Of a stretch of DNA of 64,000 nucleotides, positions 21,466 to 35,111 are shown one piece after another (within the stretch, counting starts at the first letter, position 1; every line of letters begins with the position of its first letter). The position numbers were made by a program, and so were the translations under genes. The notes under the pieces are model-generated. The model saw nothing but the letters and a program-made list of their open reading frames with translations. It was not told the origin of the DNA and ran no database searches. The stretch is taken from NCBI GenBank assembly GCA_029204225.1, contig CM055096.1:65816370-65880369 (forward strand), read 5' to 3'. This stretch comes from Diphasiastrum complanatum (Eukaryota > Streptophyta > Lycopodiopsida > Lycopodiales > Lycopodiaceae).

Positions 21466-22628
21466 TTTTCTAGGAGCCACAAATTCTATATTTACTTTGC
21501 AATGAATGTTCTTTTGCTTCATGTGCTTTGCACAAGCTGAGAAAGTGGAAGAACCATTATTCAGTTTGGTTTTGCGAGCTTATTTGCAAAGAATTTAGGT
21601 ACATTTTTATTGGATATCCATCAGGAAACCCAGTCAAATTGTTGAATATTCAACGCTGAATTGTTAGGTTTTTTATGTTTTTGTTACAAAAGTAGAAGAC
21701 TACTTCATAACGTTAATTTTTGGCTGAGTTATATATTAAATGTCGAAGATTGAACAAACTATTTCTTCTGAAAAGATGGACTGTTACATATATAATAGAC
21801 AAGACGAGACAATCAAGTCCTTGTTGTTTGATGTTCTTTTTCCAGAGGATCTGCCCACAAAGTTGGAGATGGATATGTTAGAGGATTGCATCGACAAGAT
21901 CTTGGCAGTGTTACCTAACCCTGCAAGTTGCACATCATGTAGACGTCTTCTTTGATCACTCCATTTAGATAAGCTATTTGTACATGGAGTTGATGTACCT
22001 CAAGGTTGGCTGAAACAACATAAGATAAGAGTATTCTGATCGAGGAGTGCTTGACTATAGGACTGAAAGTCTCATTACAGTGGATGTTCGAGATTTGAAA
22101 AAATCCTCACGCTACTGGTTGAGATTTCATGGGATCGATACTCCCATGAGCTTTGTATTTGATTGTTTTGCAATCAATTAGATTGTTGTTAGTAGGCAAT
22201 TCGACAATTGACCATGTCATGTTCATGATTAGAGAGGTGTACTCTTTGTCCCTCGCTTTTCTCCAAATATCAAAGTCTGTTTGACTGAATGCTTCATCGG
22301 CTGTAGTCGGTTCTTGAATTAGATAACAAGCATACTCATCGATATATCACTTTGATTGATCTTCTTGGAGGTGGGGGAGGCTGATGATCATGTACTTGAT
22401 TTTGTTGCTCCTAAGTAGCAATGTCTTCTTTAGATGATAACTTTGCACTGATTAGATTCAAATTCTACTTTATGTCCTACATCTATAATTATGCTAACAG
22501 ATAGCAGATTCATAGACTTACTTCTCTTATTTAAATTCTACTATATCAAGTTTCTTGCTTGGTAGCAGTGATGGCACATGGAAAGGAACACGATATTTTT
22601 TATATCAGAGTAGAAATATCTCACACAT

Positions 22629-22629
<1 letters not shown>
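21466..22629. other. unassigned spacer
   Basis: The 71-codon plus frame at 21740-21955 (begins MSKIEQTISSEKMD, ends SCTSCRRLL) is the only protein-like text. It is acidic and I do not recognise it; possibly a remnant of a larger gene. Nothing else is supported. Confidence 0.3.

Positions 22630-22695
<66 letters not shown>
22630..22695. repeat. (AC)n microsatellite
   Basis: About 33 uninterrupted AC dinucleotides. Confidence 0.97.
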
Positions 22696-22696
<1 letters not shown>

Positions 22697-23633
22697 ACCT
22701 TGTAAAAACTTTCCTCATTTTGCAAATTTTAATCTTCAAGAGTGAGATCTGCTAATTGTCTTCATTGAGCTTTTTTCTTGTAAATTTATTTCAGTCCATG
22801 TTGGTTAAGCGATGCATAATGTGTGAATAATAGGACTGAGCTTTAGTTCTCTTGCTCTATAAACATTATGGTTGTTTTTAAAGGCATTAGCTTGTGGCAT
22901 ATTTTTTGCTTTGTAGTACTAAAAAGAATGGTTGTAGCAATACAAGTATAGTGTAGGAGATGTATAAGTAGCACCACTTGCTTTTTGCTTTGGCCATGTC
23001 ATGGGGTTGTGGATGATTAGAATGGTGTTCAATCTTGTGGAGTGTACGAAAAGAGTTGTATTTTAGTTGTTGCTTCTAATAAGAAGTCAATTTTAATATG
23101 GTTAAGGTTGTTGCAAAGAGTAGAAAGTGTAACAAAAGAAGATGCACGTTCCATAAATCTTCTTAGAATGACACTCGAAAAATGTACTACTACATGATAT
23201 TAGGCCTCGGAATCTCTATTACAATTGCATAGCAAAGTGAGCATGATTTTTTTGCAACACCAATCCTCTCTTCCCTACATGTCCATACTTCTTGTCAATA
23301 TCAGATAAATCTGCTCTTCCAAACCTTGTAAAATCATAAGTTCACTTCCTAGTCCTTATGAACTTCTATCCCTGTGCAAAGAGCTCCAAAAACATCTTTC
23401 AATTTTGTAGATGCACCCCTAGGCCAAGTAGGATTAGGCTTTGGATTAGTGTCATCTTTTTGTCAAACTTTCCAAACGCTTGGCCACCAATATTTTTATT
23501 AATATTAAACATAAACATTCTGCCAAAACTTCTAGTAAAACCTCCAAAGATGGAATGATGACCTAGCCCTAAAACTTTTGCCTAAACTTCTATGTGCACA
23601 ACCAATGACTGAATGCCACATAGCACTCGGACA
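22696..23633. other. unassigned AT-rich spacer
   Basis: No domain, splice pattern or repeat partner seen on either strand. Confidence 0.4.
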
Positions 23634-23806
23634 TTGCCTTGCTATGTGAAGTCAATCCCTGCATGTTCACATGAAAGTTTTGGTCAAAAGTTTTGACTAT
23701 AAAATAGAATTATCATGGGACCTTGCCTTGCTATGTGAAGTCAATCCTTGCATGTTCATATGGAAGTTTTGGTCAAAAGTTGACTATAAAATAGAAGTAG
23801 CATTTA
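23634..23806. repeat. 89-bp direct tandem duplication
   Basis: TTGCCTTGCTATGTGAAGTC... starts at 23634 and again at 23723; the two units are nearly identical, with a 3-base difference in the AAAAGTTTTGAC / AAAAGTTGAC part. Confidence 0.9.
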
Positions 23807-25243
23807 CCGACTTGGGGAAGGTGCATGCATGGTAAGTGGTCAGAGCAAAAAACTAAACCTTGACAAAGAATGAGGAGATAATAAGAGAGCTTAGGCTTGG
23901 ATATGGAAGATGAGAATGTGTGGCTAGATACTAGAGCTCAAAGCCAGGGAGGATTGGAAAGCACCAGCACAAAAGAAAAAGTTAAGACTTTTGCACATGG
24001 AATTGTCCACAGCCATTGATTATTAAAGCATCCCCTTCCCTGTACCTGTTCAGAAGTCTAGCCATCCTCAATGATCAACCCTGGCATGTGAGGAATGAAT
24101 AGGCCTGGTTAATATTGAAACAGGAGATCAGGCTCTGGTGCTTGAAGATTTTGCTGCTTTTGATCAATATTGTGGGATTGCAGAATGGGTTTCTGCTACT
24201 TGCCATATTGCCTTAAAGAAAATCAGCAACAGAACTTGTATGCAACTGTTGCGAGTTTTCCTGTTGATTCTGTTGAATGATATGGGTGAAGACTGATACT
24301 TTTCATCATAGTGAACAGCAACATATACAGTTTGTTGAATTGAGTACCGATATAGTGAAATTTCCCTTCAGATACATGGCAGATGATTACGAGAATTTGA
24401 TCAAGCGAGCTTACTTGAACGACTTAGAATTCAGTAACTAGCCATAAAAAATTCTACAGTACACTACAGCAAAGCAAGCATACACTGTTATGAACATGAA
24501 TATTTCAAGATGTACACGCTTGATGAGAATTGGAGCAATAAGAATATGGGTGATATCGCAGATCTATAGGCTGCGGGAAAGGAATAGATCAGTGAAGATT
24601 CGAGTGCATTATCGTACATTTTCACTTTGAATTTGCAATCAAAGTCGGTCAGAGATTCACAGATTTTTCATGGATTTTCTGTTGTGACCAACTAACCATC
24701 TAGTCTGTAAAAACACAATAGATCCTACAGGTGAACTATTTAATTTTACGTTTATAAGGATTAATATTGGAGGTATTTCTGATCAACATTTCATGGTGCA
24801 CCATTCAAGCTTTCTTACCTTTTATTTGTTTCTATATCCAAGTGAAAGGAGCCAGATCCGAAAGAGGGAAAGGAAGCCTGCCACAATCACCTGGAAATCG
24901 AAATTTCTTTTGCCATTCCTCAAAGGGATCCTTGCACATAATCATCCATCTCGCCGAACATTGCTCTCATTCCAAACAACAAGAAGCTTTCTATGTTTCT
25001 TAAACAGGCATAGAGTTTCGCCAGAGTTCTGACTGAAAAAATCTGCATGTTGTACCATCTATTAATTGAGAGACTATGCACAAGTCAACCAAAATGTAGA
25101 TAATCCTTTCAGATGAAGACGTGAAGACTCCCCCCATGTATTCAAGCAGCTTCCGTCACGCGAAGCTGCTCATTTCTGGATCCTTCAAGAGAATATTGAG
25201 CACAAACTGCCTACAAATTCACCAAAAGGATTCAGGCATACAG
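23807..25243. other. 3' flank of the WRKY gene
   Basis: Contains the 3' untranslated region of the minus-strand WRKY gene next to 25243 and spacer beyond it. The polyadenylation site cannot be fixed by eye. Short frames near 24.8 kb are not protein-like. Confidence 0.45.
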
Positions 25244-28200
25244 TTACGGAGTCAGTACCAGCCTCGGAGGTATGGTGTGCTCCAATGCAGAACTCGATGA
25301 ATCATTGAAGGGCTGCAGATAATTTTCATCTTCTTGCTTGGGCCGGCGAAGCTGATCTTGTGTATTGAAGGAGCCCACTCTCCAATCTTCAGTGGACGAT
25401 GGAAAGGTATCCGCGAAGTTCATAGAGGTCGAGTTCGAAAAGGAAAGTGCCTTCTTTTCGGCTTTGATAGCCATATCCGTATACATCGTAGCTCGATTGA
25501 TTCCTAGTTGCATTCCAAGGTCAGTGGCTGACATACTCATGTCTGTATCTTTAAGATCATCTTCAAAAAATTTCCCGAACCCTGCCGTTTTTCTTGGAAA
25601 TGAAGATGGTTGATCCTGGCTAGAGGTAGCTGAGGCCAGATTGTCAATGCAAGGAGCAAAAGCTGCAGTCTGAGCTAAAAGGGATGAGGCCTCACCAGCA
25701 CAATTGTCATGGACACTAGCTTTTGCCACAGGGACGTCGTGGTTATGCTTCCCCTCGTAGGTAGTTATTACGGATTTAGGATCGTTGGAAGCCCTCTCAA
25801 CATGCTTCCGAACTGGGCATCCAACATTTGTGCACTTATAATAGCTCCTGCAAACAGCTAGAAACTCTCAGTCTTTCTAACAAGTAAGATAAACAGTAAT
25901 TGTATAGCCACAAGTGCAGACAGAAATTTGCTTCACAGCAATCTCAGAAGAAATGTGATATCCATCCAAGTCCTTTGCTTTTACACAACAAACTCCCCAC
26001 CTTGAAGACGCTATACAAGTTTACAATCATCCTCTCAAGTCTGAATTTCATCTGAAGTACAACACGTGCAAATCATTTTGAGATCTACTTTTGGCAAAAA
26101 AATTTGATATCTACTCTTTTTCCACACTCTCTAAGGCCTTTATGACAGCTGAGCCTGCACTTTTACCGGGTAATAACAAGATTGCAGTAAAAAAGGGAGA
26201 AACTGACGATTATGTTTCTAGGAAACCCATACCACTCTTTAAAAGGTAACAAAAGTGGAAAACACTGGATCGTAAATAATAGCGATATTATGCATCTTTG
26301 AGATGGAAATTCAGCATGTTCCACATAGATCAGCTATATTAAGTCAAAACTGCTACTTTCGCTAGGTACTTGTGAGTCTAATATGCGCTTCTCATATATC
26401 TATAGCCGGGATGCAGAATAGCTTTCTATTCATCAAATCAAAAGGGTATTCTGCTCAACAATCCCAAATTTGTAGGTTTTGCTCAGGAAAGACATATATA
26501 AAGTAGTAAACATACCGAGGATGGGGATTTCCTTTCACCACCTTTTGACCATACTTTCTCCACCGATAGCCATCCTCCAGGATATCGATCTCACTTGTTG
26601 TTTGTACGACAACACGAGGCTCGCGAATTGTTCTTTGAACGCCAGCAGCCTCTGCTGTTAAAGCTTCCATTCTTCTGCCACAACGAAATGAGACCACTGT
26701 CAGATATGAATACACAAGGTAGTAAGGAAAGATCAAGCTCTCAAACAGAACTGACTAGTTGATAATTACAGTGATTTCTTTTGAATTACTCTGAAAGATT
26801 AACTGCTTTTCTTGCCAAAAATAGCCTTTTACGTTACAAAATGTTTAAAGCTATCTGAAAATCTAGGAGGCGGCAGCAGCAACCTGCGCTTAGAATTAGG
26901 TCCATCTTCATCGCCATCTTCTAAAGACAACCTGCTACCCTGTTCATCATCATCACTGTAAGATGAAGTTGAAGGCTCACGATTACCACCTGGATCTATT
27001 AACGATCCAGAGGCAGACCTATCTATAACACCAGATGACGCTCTTTCCAAAGATACATTTGCTCTGGGTGGTAAACCATGCGAATTTCTGGTAGCATGCA
27101 CTGTGTAAGCTCCCTCATCCCTTTCTAATCCTTTCGATAACGAGCTCGCAGAATCTCGTCCTAATCCATCTTGAAGAGCAGAAGCAGCACCATGTAGACG
27201 GCGACTAGGCAGGGGCTTTGGATGATTGTGCTCACCTTTATACACAATTTCTGTTACCTGCCCATCATGAGATCTTTCGACCTTTTTCTTTACTGGACAG
27301 TTTGCATATGTGCATTTGTAATAACTCCTTGGATACTCACTACCCTTTACTTGTTTTTGCCCATATTTTCGCCAATTGTAACCATCTTCTGAAGGTCTTT
27401 CTACTGTTGGAACATGGTCTGTTATAAGTCCTTGCATATCTTCCAACGCTGGGGGCAAAACCCCAGAAGCTGCTTGTTGTCTGTCAGCAGATTTGGAATC
27501 CAAACTTGGTGCACCTAAAGGCTTAGCTGCTGCAGGAGCAGAAGGGTGTATTGGGCCTGAAGAACGCGAAACTCCAGGTTGCTCAAACTGTGGTGGAAAT
27601 TGTGGATGAGAAATGCCAAAATTCGTCTGTAAGGAAAAAAAATCATATGAGCGTCTTACACCACAAACTATATCAAAAGGCAAAGGCAAGATTCTCAGAA
27701 TTTCCAAAGAGGGTTATTGTGAGTGTTAGTGATTGTCCAAACATAACAATAACCCAATTCTGGAAATATTAAAAGTGCCTTATCCTGTAAAATGTCACTC
27801 CAATATGAAAAATTCCAGTGGTTGACATGAAAAGTAATAGAAGCTATACCAATTATCTCTATTCTCAAGTTAAAACCCCTACTAAGTTGCTTATATGTCA
27901 GAAAAATGGATTTTTTTTAAAGTCTACGAACGTCTTCTGTAGTTAACATAAATGTTGAACCATCCACAGATAAGCATAAAGCTTGCAAAACTGGAAGATA
28001 AGGAGCTGAGACAAAATCCACGGCTATATGCCTCTATCTACTGTAGGGAAAGAAGCTTCAGAGAAAAATGATTTAAAACTTCAGTTTAAAGTGCACATTG
28101 CATTCAGGGCAAGGAGACAACTTACACAGAATCAAAAGATACTTTTTCTTGTCACCCTGACTGATAAAGGGAGGACAAGGGATTCTATGATCTTAATAAG

Positions 28201-29707
28201 CCAAAGAAGAGATACAAATGAAAAGAGTACCGAAGTACCGAAGTAAAGGGTACATGCTTCTCAGTACCAGTGTGCAATAACCGAAGAACTGTTAATGTGC
28301 ACTATTCACTGTAGAAAAAGAAAAGGGTGCATAAATCTAGTTAATCATTGAATGAGTAGCATAAAAGGATAATAAAAAAAAATCAATTCGGAGCTAGTAT
28401 AACTTTGCTAGGATAACTTTATAAAAAAGGCAAACGAAAAAGGTAAATGAAACTAATGCTTAAGTACAAAAATAGGAATAGAAAAGGTAAATGAAACTAA
28501 TGCTTAAGTACAAAAATAGACTCAAAAACCATCAAGTTGCTGTTGGAAGAACATCGGCCCATGCTACAAACTGGATCAACCAAGTGATTTTGTTAATCTT
28601 GCCATCACTAGGTTTGGAACTCTAAATAGACTGCCAAAATATGGTACTATGGACAGAGGAGAGCGTAAAAAAAAAATCCCATTGAAGTTAAAGCCCAGTG
28701 ATCATACCAGGTTTCCAAGACTTGGCATGTGAGCCAAGGATCCTTGCTTTGGTAGAGGCTTAAAAACAAAGCCAGATGAGCTCTCTTGCTCCACGTCACT
28801 CTCTTTAGAAGATTCAGAAGAAGGTGGTGACATTTGAATTCCATTGCCACTACCGAAACCCGTGGGAAAATTATACGTGCCCGTTGTTGGAGAAAGCTCT
28901 GCCTGCTCTCAAAACAAACAGTTTTCATAATTCCAATCAGCTTCCTATCAAACTAATGCTAATCCGAAGCTTGATACTTAAGAGCACTGCCATGTTGGCT
29001 ACCCAATCAATGACCCCAATCTCTTTATCACTATTACCAACACCTTTGATAATATTTACAAAGGTGTATTAGATCTACAAACTAATCGAAAGTCTCACAA
29101 AAAATTCAACTGCAGCAGTAATTCTGAGTTTTAATCTTAAATACAATATCCGTAAAGTACGCAAGAAGAGAGATTACGTTGAAAGCTTGAGACTTGCCTG
29201 ATAGCTGGAAAAGAGAACCGGAGAGTCGAGTAATGTAGTTGGGCTGAGTCCAGGCGGAATAGTAAGGCAGGTTGAACGATTGATGGGGATAGGAGATGGT
29301 GGCGTCATCTTCATGTGATCTGCGTTAGGCTTAACGTCTTCTAGGAATCCCATTGGATCAAACATAAAACCGCTATTTGTAGCTCCTCTAGCAGCCAGCC
29401 TCTCCGCAAAGCTACCTCCTGCAACTGCGCCTCTTGATGAGGCCTGCCTCGCGCTTTCTTTGTTTGCAGTTGAGAAGGAAGGGGACTCGGGTGCTGCGTT
29501 CATGAGGCTTGTAAAGGATCGGAATTCTGTGTCGGGATCGTGATCGACTAGAAAGCTGGCTGCCAGTGTCATGGGGCTGGGGCTCACCTCACTCGGTTTG
29601 AACACACCATCTCCAGATACTCGTAGAGGCACCACAATCTGCGATGGCGTTGGCTTCCGCAGCATGGAAGCAATCCGATCTTCACCATATTCCATCTCGA
29701 CAACCAA
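25244..29707 (-). CDS. group I WRKY transcription factor, WRKY2/WRKY20-like, five exons
   Basis: Nuclear DNA-binding regulator that recognises W-boxes (TTGACC/T). Exons on the minus strand: 29707-29198, 28902-28708, 27626-26884, 26674-26516 and 25847-25244. Phases agree throughout and give 736 residues. WRKYGQK heptads are at 320-326 and 521-527, with zinc ligands C340, C345, H368, H370 (C-X4-C-X22-HXH) and C541, C546, H570, H572 (C-X4-C-X23-HXH), typical of group I. The intron splitting R536 in the second domain is the conserved WRKY intron. The N-terminus carries SP/TP sites ([34 protein letters not shown] across exons 1-2), the D-type MAP-kinase target cluster, plus FAERLAARG, which resembles the WRKY2/20/34 subgroup. 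SKRRR before domain 2 may be a nuclear signal. The length is somewhat greater than Arabidopsis WRKY2. The start is the first in-frame ATG; another Met follows at residue 5. Intron 1 appears to use a GC donor. No defect seen. Confidence 0.93.
29189..29203 (-). other. GC-AG type 5' splice site of WRKY intron 1
   Basis: The exon 1/intron 1 border on the minus strand reads TATCAG/GCAAGTCTC, with the GC at 29197-29196. With acceptor GAGAGCAG/GCAGAG at 28903/28902 it joins exon 1 to exon 2 in phase 0 and restores the LSPTTG motif. AG/GCAAGT is the strict consensus of GC donors. A GT donor four bases downstream (GCAA/GTCTC) joined to a later acceptor would also keep the frame, changing one residue, but is a much poorer match. 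Confidence 0.7.
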
Positions 29708-30700
29708 ACCCAGACTGGTATTCTATATATTTCAAGCCGCAAAAATATACCTCCCGATCAAAGCGTCTATAAAATACAATTCCAAGCAAGGCAACCGAGG
29801 AACTATATATTCGCACGTTGACGCATCAACGTAACTAATGCAACAATTTCGGATCGTTTCTATATGTTTGAACGATGGCTTGTTCTGACGATGGCTGGCT
29901 ATATTGGTATCCTATATCTTCCCGCCGCCGTCGCTATGACGCTGCTGGCATCTGCTGCGGTTTGTGAATGCAGCATCCACCATAGAACAGATGATCGCAA
30001 TTGGGTTATCAGCAGCAGAGCGCATATGCCATGGACTTCACAGAAATTGGTGAAGCGTCGACATCTCAACTGACTTGGACATCAATAATACCAGCTAAGC
30101 AAAGACGGAACAGCAGAAAAAAGCAGAAAAAGGCTGAGATGACAAGATAAGAGGTAGAGATGAATACGTGACAGCCCGAGATCCACCCGAACAAAGATCC
30201 AGCGCCAGCCCAGGAGACAAATTCACTCTCGCCTCATCGCCAGGATCGGGGGAGAGACAGAAAAAGAGAGAAAGATGAAGAGAAAGACGAGCAGGAGGAG
30301 GACTTGGCCAGAGTCTAAGAAAAAAGGCGAGAAAAGGCGAGAGGAATGGGCGACGGGCCATCGTGGCAGGCTACGTTCCCCCCGCGACCACTTCGATCTG
30401 TGCCACGTGCCCATATGCCACGTTACATCGTCGATGTATGCAGACGTGTCGTAATCTGACCGTCTGTGCTCGTATCCAACGGTGGAGGATCTGAGACCGG
30501 GGCCGCGTTCCCCTTGGACCCTTCCCAACGCAGCCAATCGAGTACGAACCAAAATCCAACAGAAACACTTGTTGACTATTGAGGCCCGGCGATCCACCTC
30601 CGCGCCACGGTGCATTTTGCGCGCAGCCAGTTAGATTCTCGCCACGTGGCACAATCTCAAAAGCATCGTCATTTTAATCCACGTGTCAAAATCCGCGCGT
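29708..30700 (-). promoter_or_regulatory. CpG-rich upstream region of the WRKY gene with three G-boxes
   Basis: The kilobase above the WRKY start codon has many more CpG dinucleotides than the rest of the window, as expected for an unmethylated promoter. Three perfect CACGTG cores, at 30404-30409, 30643-30648 and 30680-30685, sit in ABRE-like contexts (GCCACGTGCC, GCCACGTGGC, CCACGTGTCA). A W-box core TTGACT lies at about 30571, and GTTGACG at about 29818 is a near match, which would fit the self-regulation common in WRKY genes. The transcription start is not visible; the 5' untranslated region could also contain an intron. Confidence 0.6.
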
Positions 30701-30754
30701 AGAGTTCTGAAATTATTCCGTGCTCTTAAGGTCACTCACCCTTCTACCTTCTAC

Positions 30755-30840
30755 AAAGTCTTCCGGAACAAAAAAAAGGAATAAAAAAAAAGTCTCCAGA
30801 AGCCGTGAACGACTTGCATATAAAGGCGGAAGCTTCTGCT
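30755..30840 (+). promoter_or_regulatory. heat-shock-element and TATA motif cluster without a gene
   Basis: TCTTCCGGAACA (30760-30771) holds TTCnnGAA, and GCGGAAGCTTCTGCTTTC (about 30826-30843) holds GAAnnTTC, the heat-shock factor half-site arrangements. Between them CATATAAAGG (about 30818) is a TATA box read on the plus strand. No ORF follows on the plus strand. It may be the remnant of a divergent gene or may act on the WRKY gene. Confidence 0.4.
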
Positions 30841-31724
30841 TTCGTCATGCTCACGTCATCCATACTTTATTTAGCATTAATTAATATTAATACTTGTAAT
30901 AATAATACGTAATATTTTGAGAATTGTATTTTTTATTGCATGTAGAGCCGCAATAATAATTATGATAATACATTATATTTTGATTAAAAAAACATTATAG
31001 CTTGTAAAGTCCCCAAAGTATGTGATTACTTGAATTAGAAAGAGTCTATTTTTTTTTTAATGTTATTGTATCATTAATCAAATTGAGGTTTACAATAAAT
31101 GATTCGCGTCCGTCCTATATTATTGGGTTGTAAATTTGAGAATGTCGAATCTTTTGTTGTATTACACTTGCACATAATTGTTGATGCTATTCGTGGTAAG
31201 GCGCATCAATGTAATCATGACACGTTTCAAGAGACTATAGAACCACGTAAGCCTTCCCAAATCCTAAAAACAAAATACTCGCCAAGTTTGTAGCTTTTCA
31301 TATTATTTACCTTCTCTTTTCGGGCGCTCGTACCTAACAACCATCAATTTGATCTTAGGGAAACCAACCTTGGATTTTAGAATGTTTTCATGATCAACCA
31401 TTAAAATGAGTTCAAGTGACAAGTATGCTACATGGCAAAAGGTGGGGTAAAGTGTATTGTGGTAGTGAGACTCATTCATGAGAAATTTGGCATGGTAGCA
31501 GGATGTATGGCATCTTTCTCCAAATAAAGATTCCCCAAAAAATGTGAAAGATGTCAACTTCTTAAACAAAAAATAACACTTGTTACAATTTTGTCCTATG
31601 TCTAAATTCAACCTCTTTGTTTAAATACAATATCTATGTGACATATTGTGGAGTGTAGATTTATATTAAAATCAAAGGTTTTGACTTGATGTTTGATAAA
31701 TTGGAACCTATAAACATGTGCATG

Positions 31725-31727
<3 letters not shown>
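30841..31727. other. unassigned AT-rich spacer
   Basis: Very AT-rich near 30870-31090 (TTAATTAATATTAATA). No gene seen. Confidence 0.4.

Positions 31728-31802
<75 letters not shown>
31728..31802. repeat. (CT)n microsatellite
   Basis: About 37 uninterrupted CT dinucleotides; the Ser-Leu and Arg-Glu repeat frames across it are artefacts. Confidence 0.97.
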
Positions 31803-31805
<3 letters not shown>

Positions 31806-32460
31806 TTGTGTCTACCAACGTGATTGTGACTCCATTGTTCTACCTCCCCATCTCTTGCTTGCAACTTGGCGAGGCCAATTGTTCATTGTGGATTTGCTTT
31901 TCTCATTTATTGCGTTGGCTTGAGAAGAAGGTCAGATTTTGTTCGATATCAGTTTTGACAACCGAATGTGCAATGCTTGTTTGGATCTACCCACGTGAAT
32001 AGCTTGCTTGTTTTTGACATAGTTGCAACTTTATGTGATGGGTCACTTGTCATCATGACCCCCCGTAAGCCCCAAGTCTCGAGTCCTTTGTTAAGTTTTT
32101 TCAAAATCTTTCAAAATCTTCTATCACAAATCTTATGAAGAAAATTTTCATGATTTTTGTGTGAGATACCTACTGATTTGAGGAGTTATTATCAGAGATT
32201 GCTTTCTCAAAGTCTAGTTCAAAAGATTAAAAAGGTTCCATATTGACTAGTAGGCACCGATTCAAGATTTTGCTCAATTGCTAAAATTGGAATAATAGTG
32301 CTCTTACTTTTGTTAAAGGCGTGTTATGTGCCTCTCATTTCTCATTTGTTTAGGTGTTCTTACTTGTTTGTTGGGGAATAACTTTGGGAGAGCTAGAGGT
32401 TTCCACAATAGCAACGTTGAGTAGGACATATATCTTTGCTCCATCCAATAGAAAGAGGGA
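31803..32460. other. unassigned spacer
   Basis: No coding or RNA signal seen. Confidence 0.4.
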
Positions 32461-32970
32461 ATGGATTTTTTTTATGAAAAGTGTTTGCTCAAGCTATGCA
32501 AGAAACAAATTCTGCTACGTCGAATAGAAACCAAGTTTGTTAATCTTCTTGTTTTCTCAAACTTGATGGAAGGACTTTTGGTAAGGAACTTGTTTACTCT
32601 ATGGGTTTGGTACTTATTGAAAAAAGAGGGGGCATCAACAGACCCCAAACAAAAAATGTAGGTGGACTTGCGAGTGCGGAAAAAATATGGGAATAGAATG
32701 AGTAAATTGTTGGGTGTTGTTGATCCCAAACATGGAGAGCAGTGGTTTAGACTCGTAACCACAAAAAATCTAGAAGAAAAAGGATTCACAATGGGACTGG
32801 AGAAGCTAAACATACTTAGACTGGCAGATGTTGCTAATGAGACATGTTGTCAATGGCTTTCACTATGTTTGGGGGGCGTTGTGGCACGTGATCAATATGC
32901 CATTCCTATCGGTGATAAGTTGTTTCGTATTGATGATTTATGTTCTTTGCCTAATTTTCAACTAGTCTGA
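32461..32970 (+). pseudogene. unrecognised 170-codon frame with one TAG
   Basis: A single frame runs from ATG 32461 to the stop at 32968 with one TAG at 32659. The second half (from about 32662: VRKKYGNRMSKLLGVV, then ANETCCQWLSLCLGGVV) reads like a folded protein rather than random text. I do not recognise the family. No zinc, reverse transcriptase or transposase motif. A relic of a gene or of a transposon ORF are both possible. Confidence 0.3.
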
Positions 32971-35054
<2,084 letters not shown>

Positions 35055-35111
35055 TACTATTGATACAGATAATCTGTTACTATTGATACTCCTCTACATG
35101 CATATAGTAGT
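35055..35111. repeat. 57-bp sequence shared with 59783-59836
   Basis: ATAATCTGTTACTATTGATA and the following bases down to CATATAGTAGT recur almost unchanged at 59796-59836. Here the copy abuts the first base of the Gypsy-1 LTR; there it abuts CAATCACC next to a minus-strand gypsy tail. Confidence 0.75.

Noticed and set aside
25365-25613. Plus-strand ORF opposite the WRKY last exon
   Set aside because: Antisense shadow of a well-supported coding exon; the same applies to 27218-27427 and 29571-29834.
31661-31864. Arg-Glu or Ser-Leu repeat proteins
   Set aside because: Translations of the (CT)n microsatellite; the same holds for 34332-34695 and 61963-62356.
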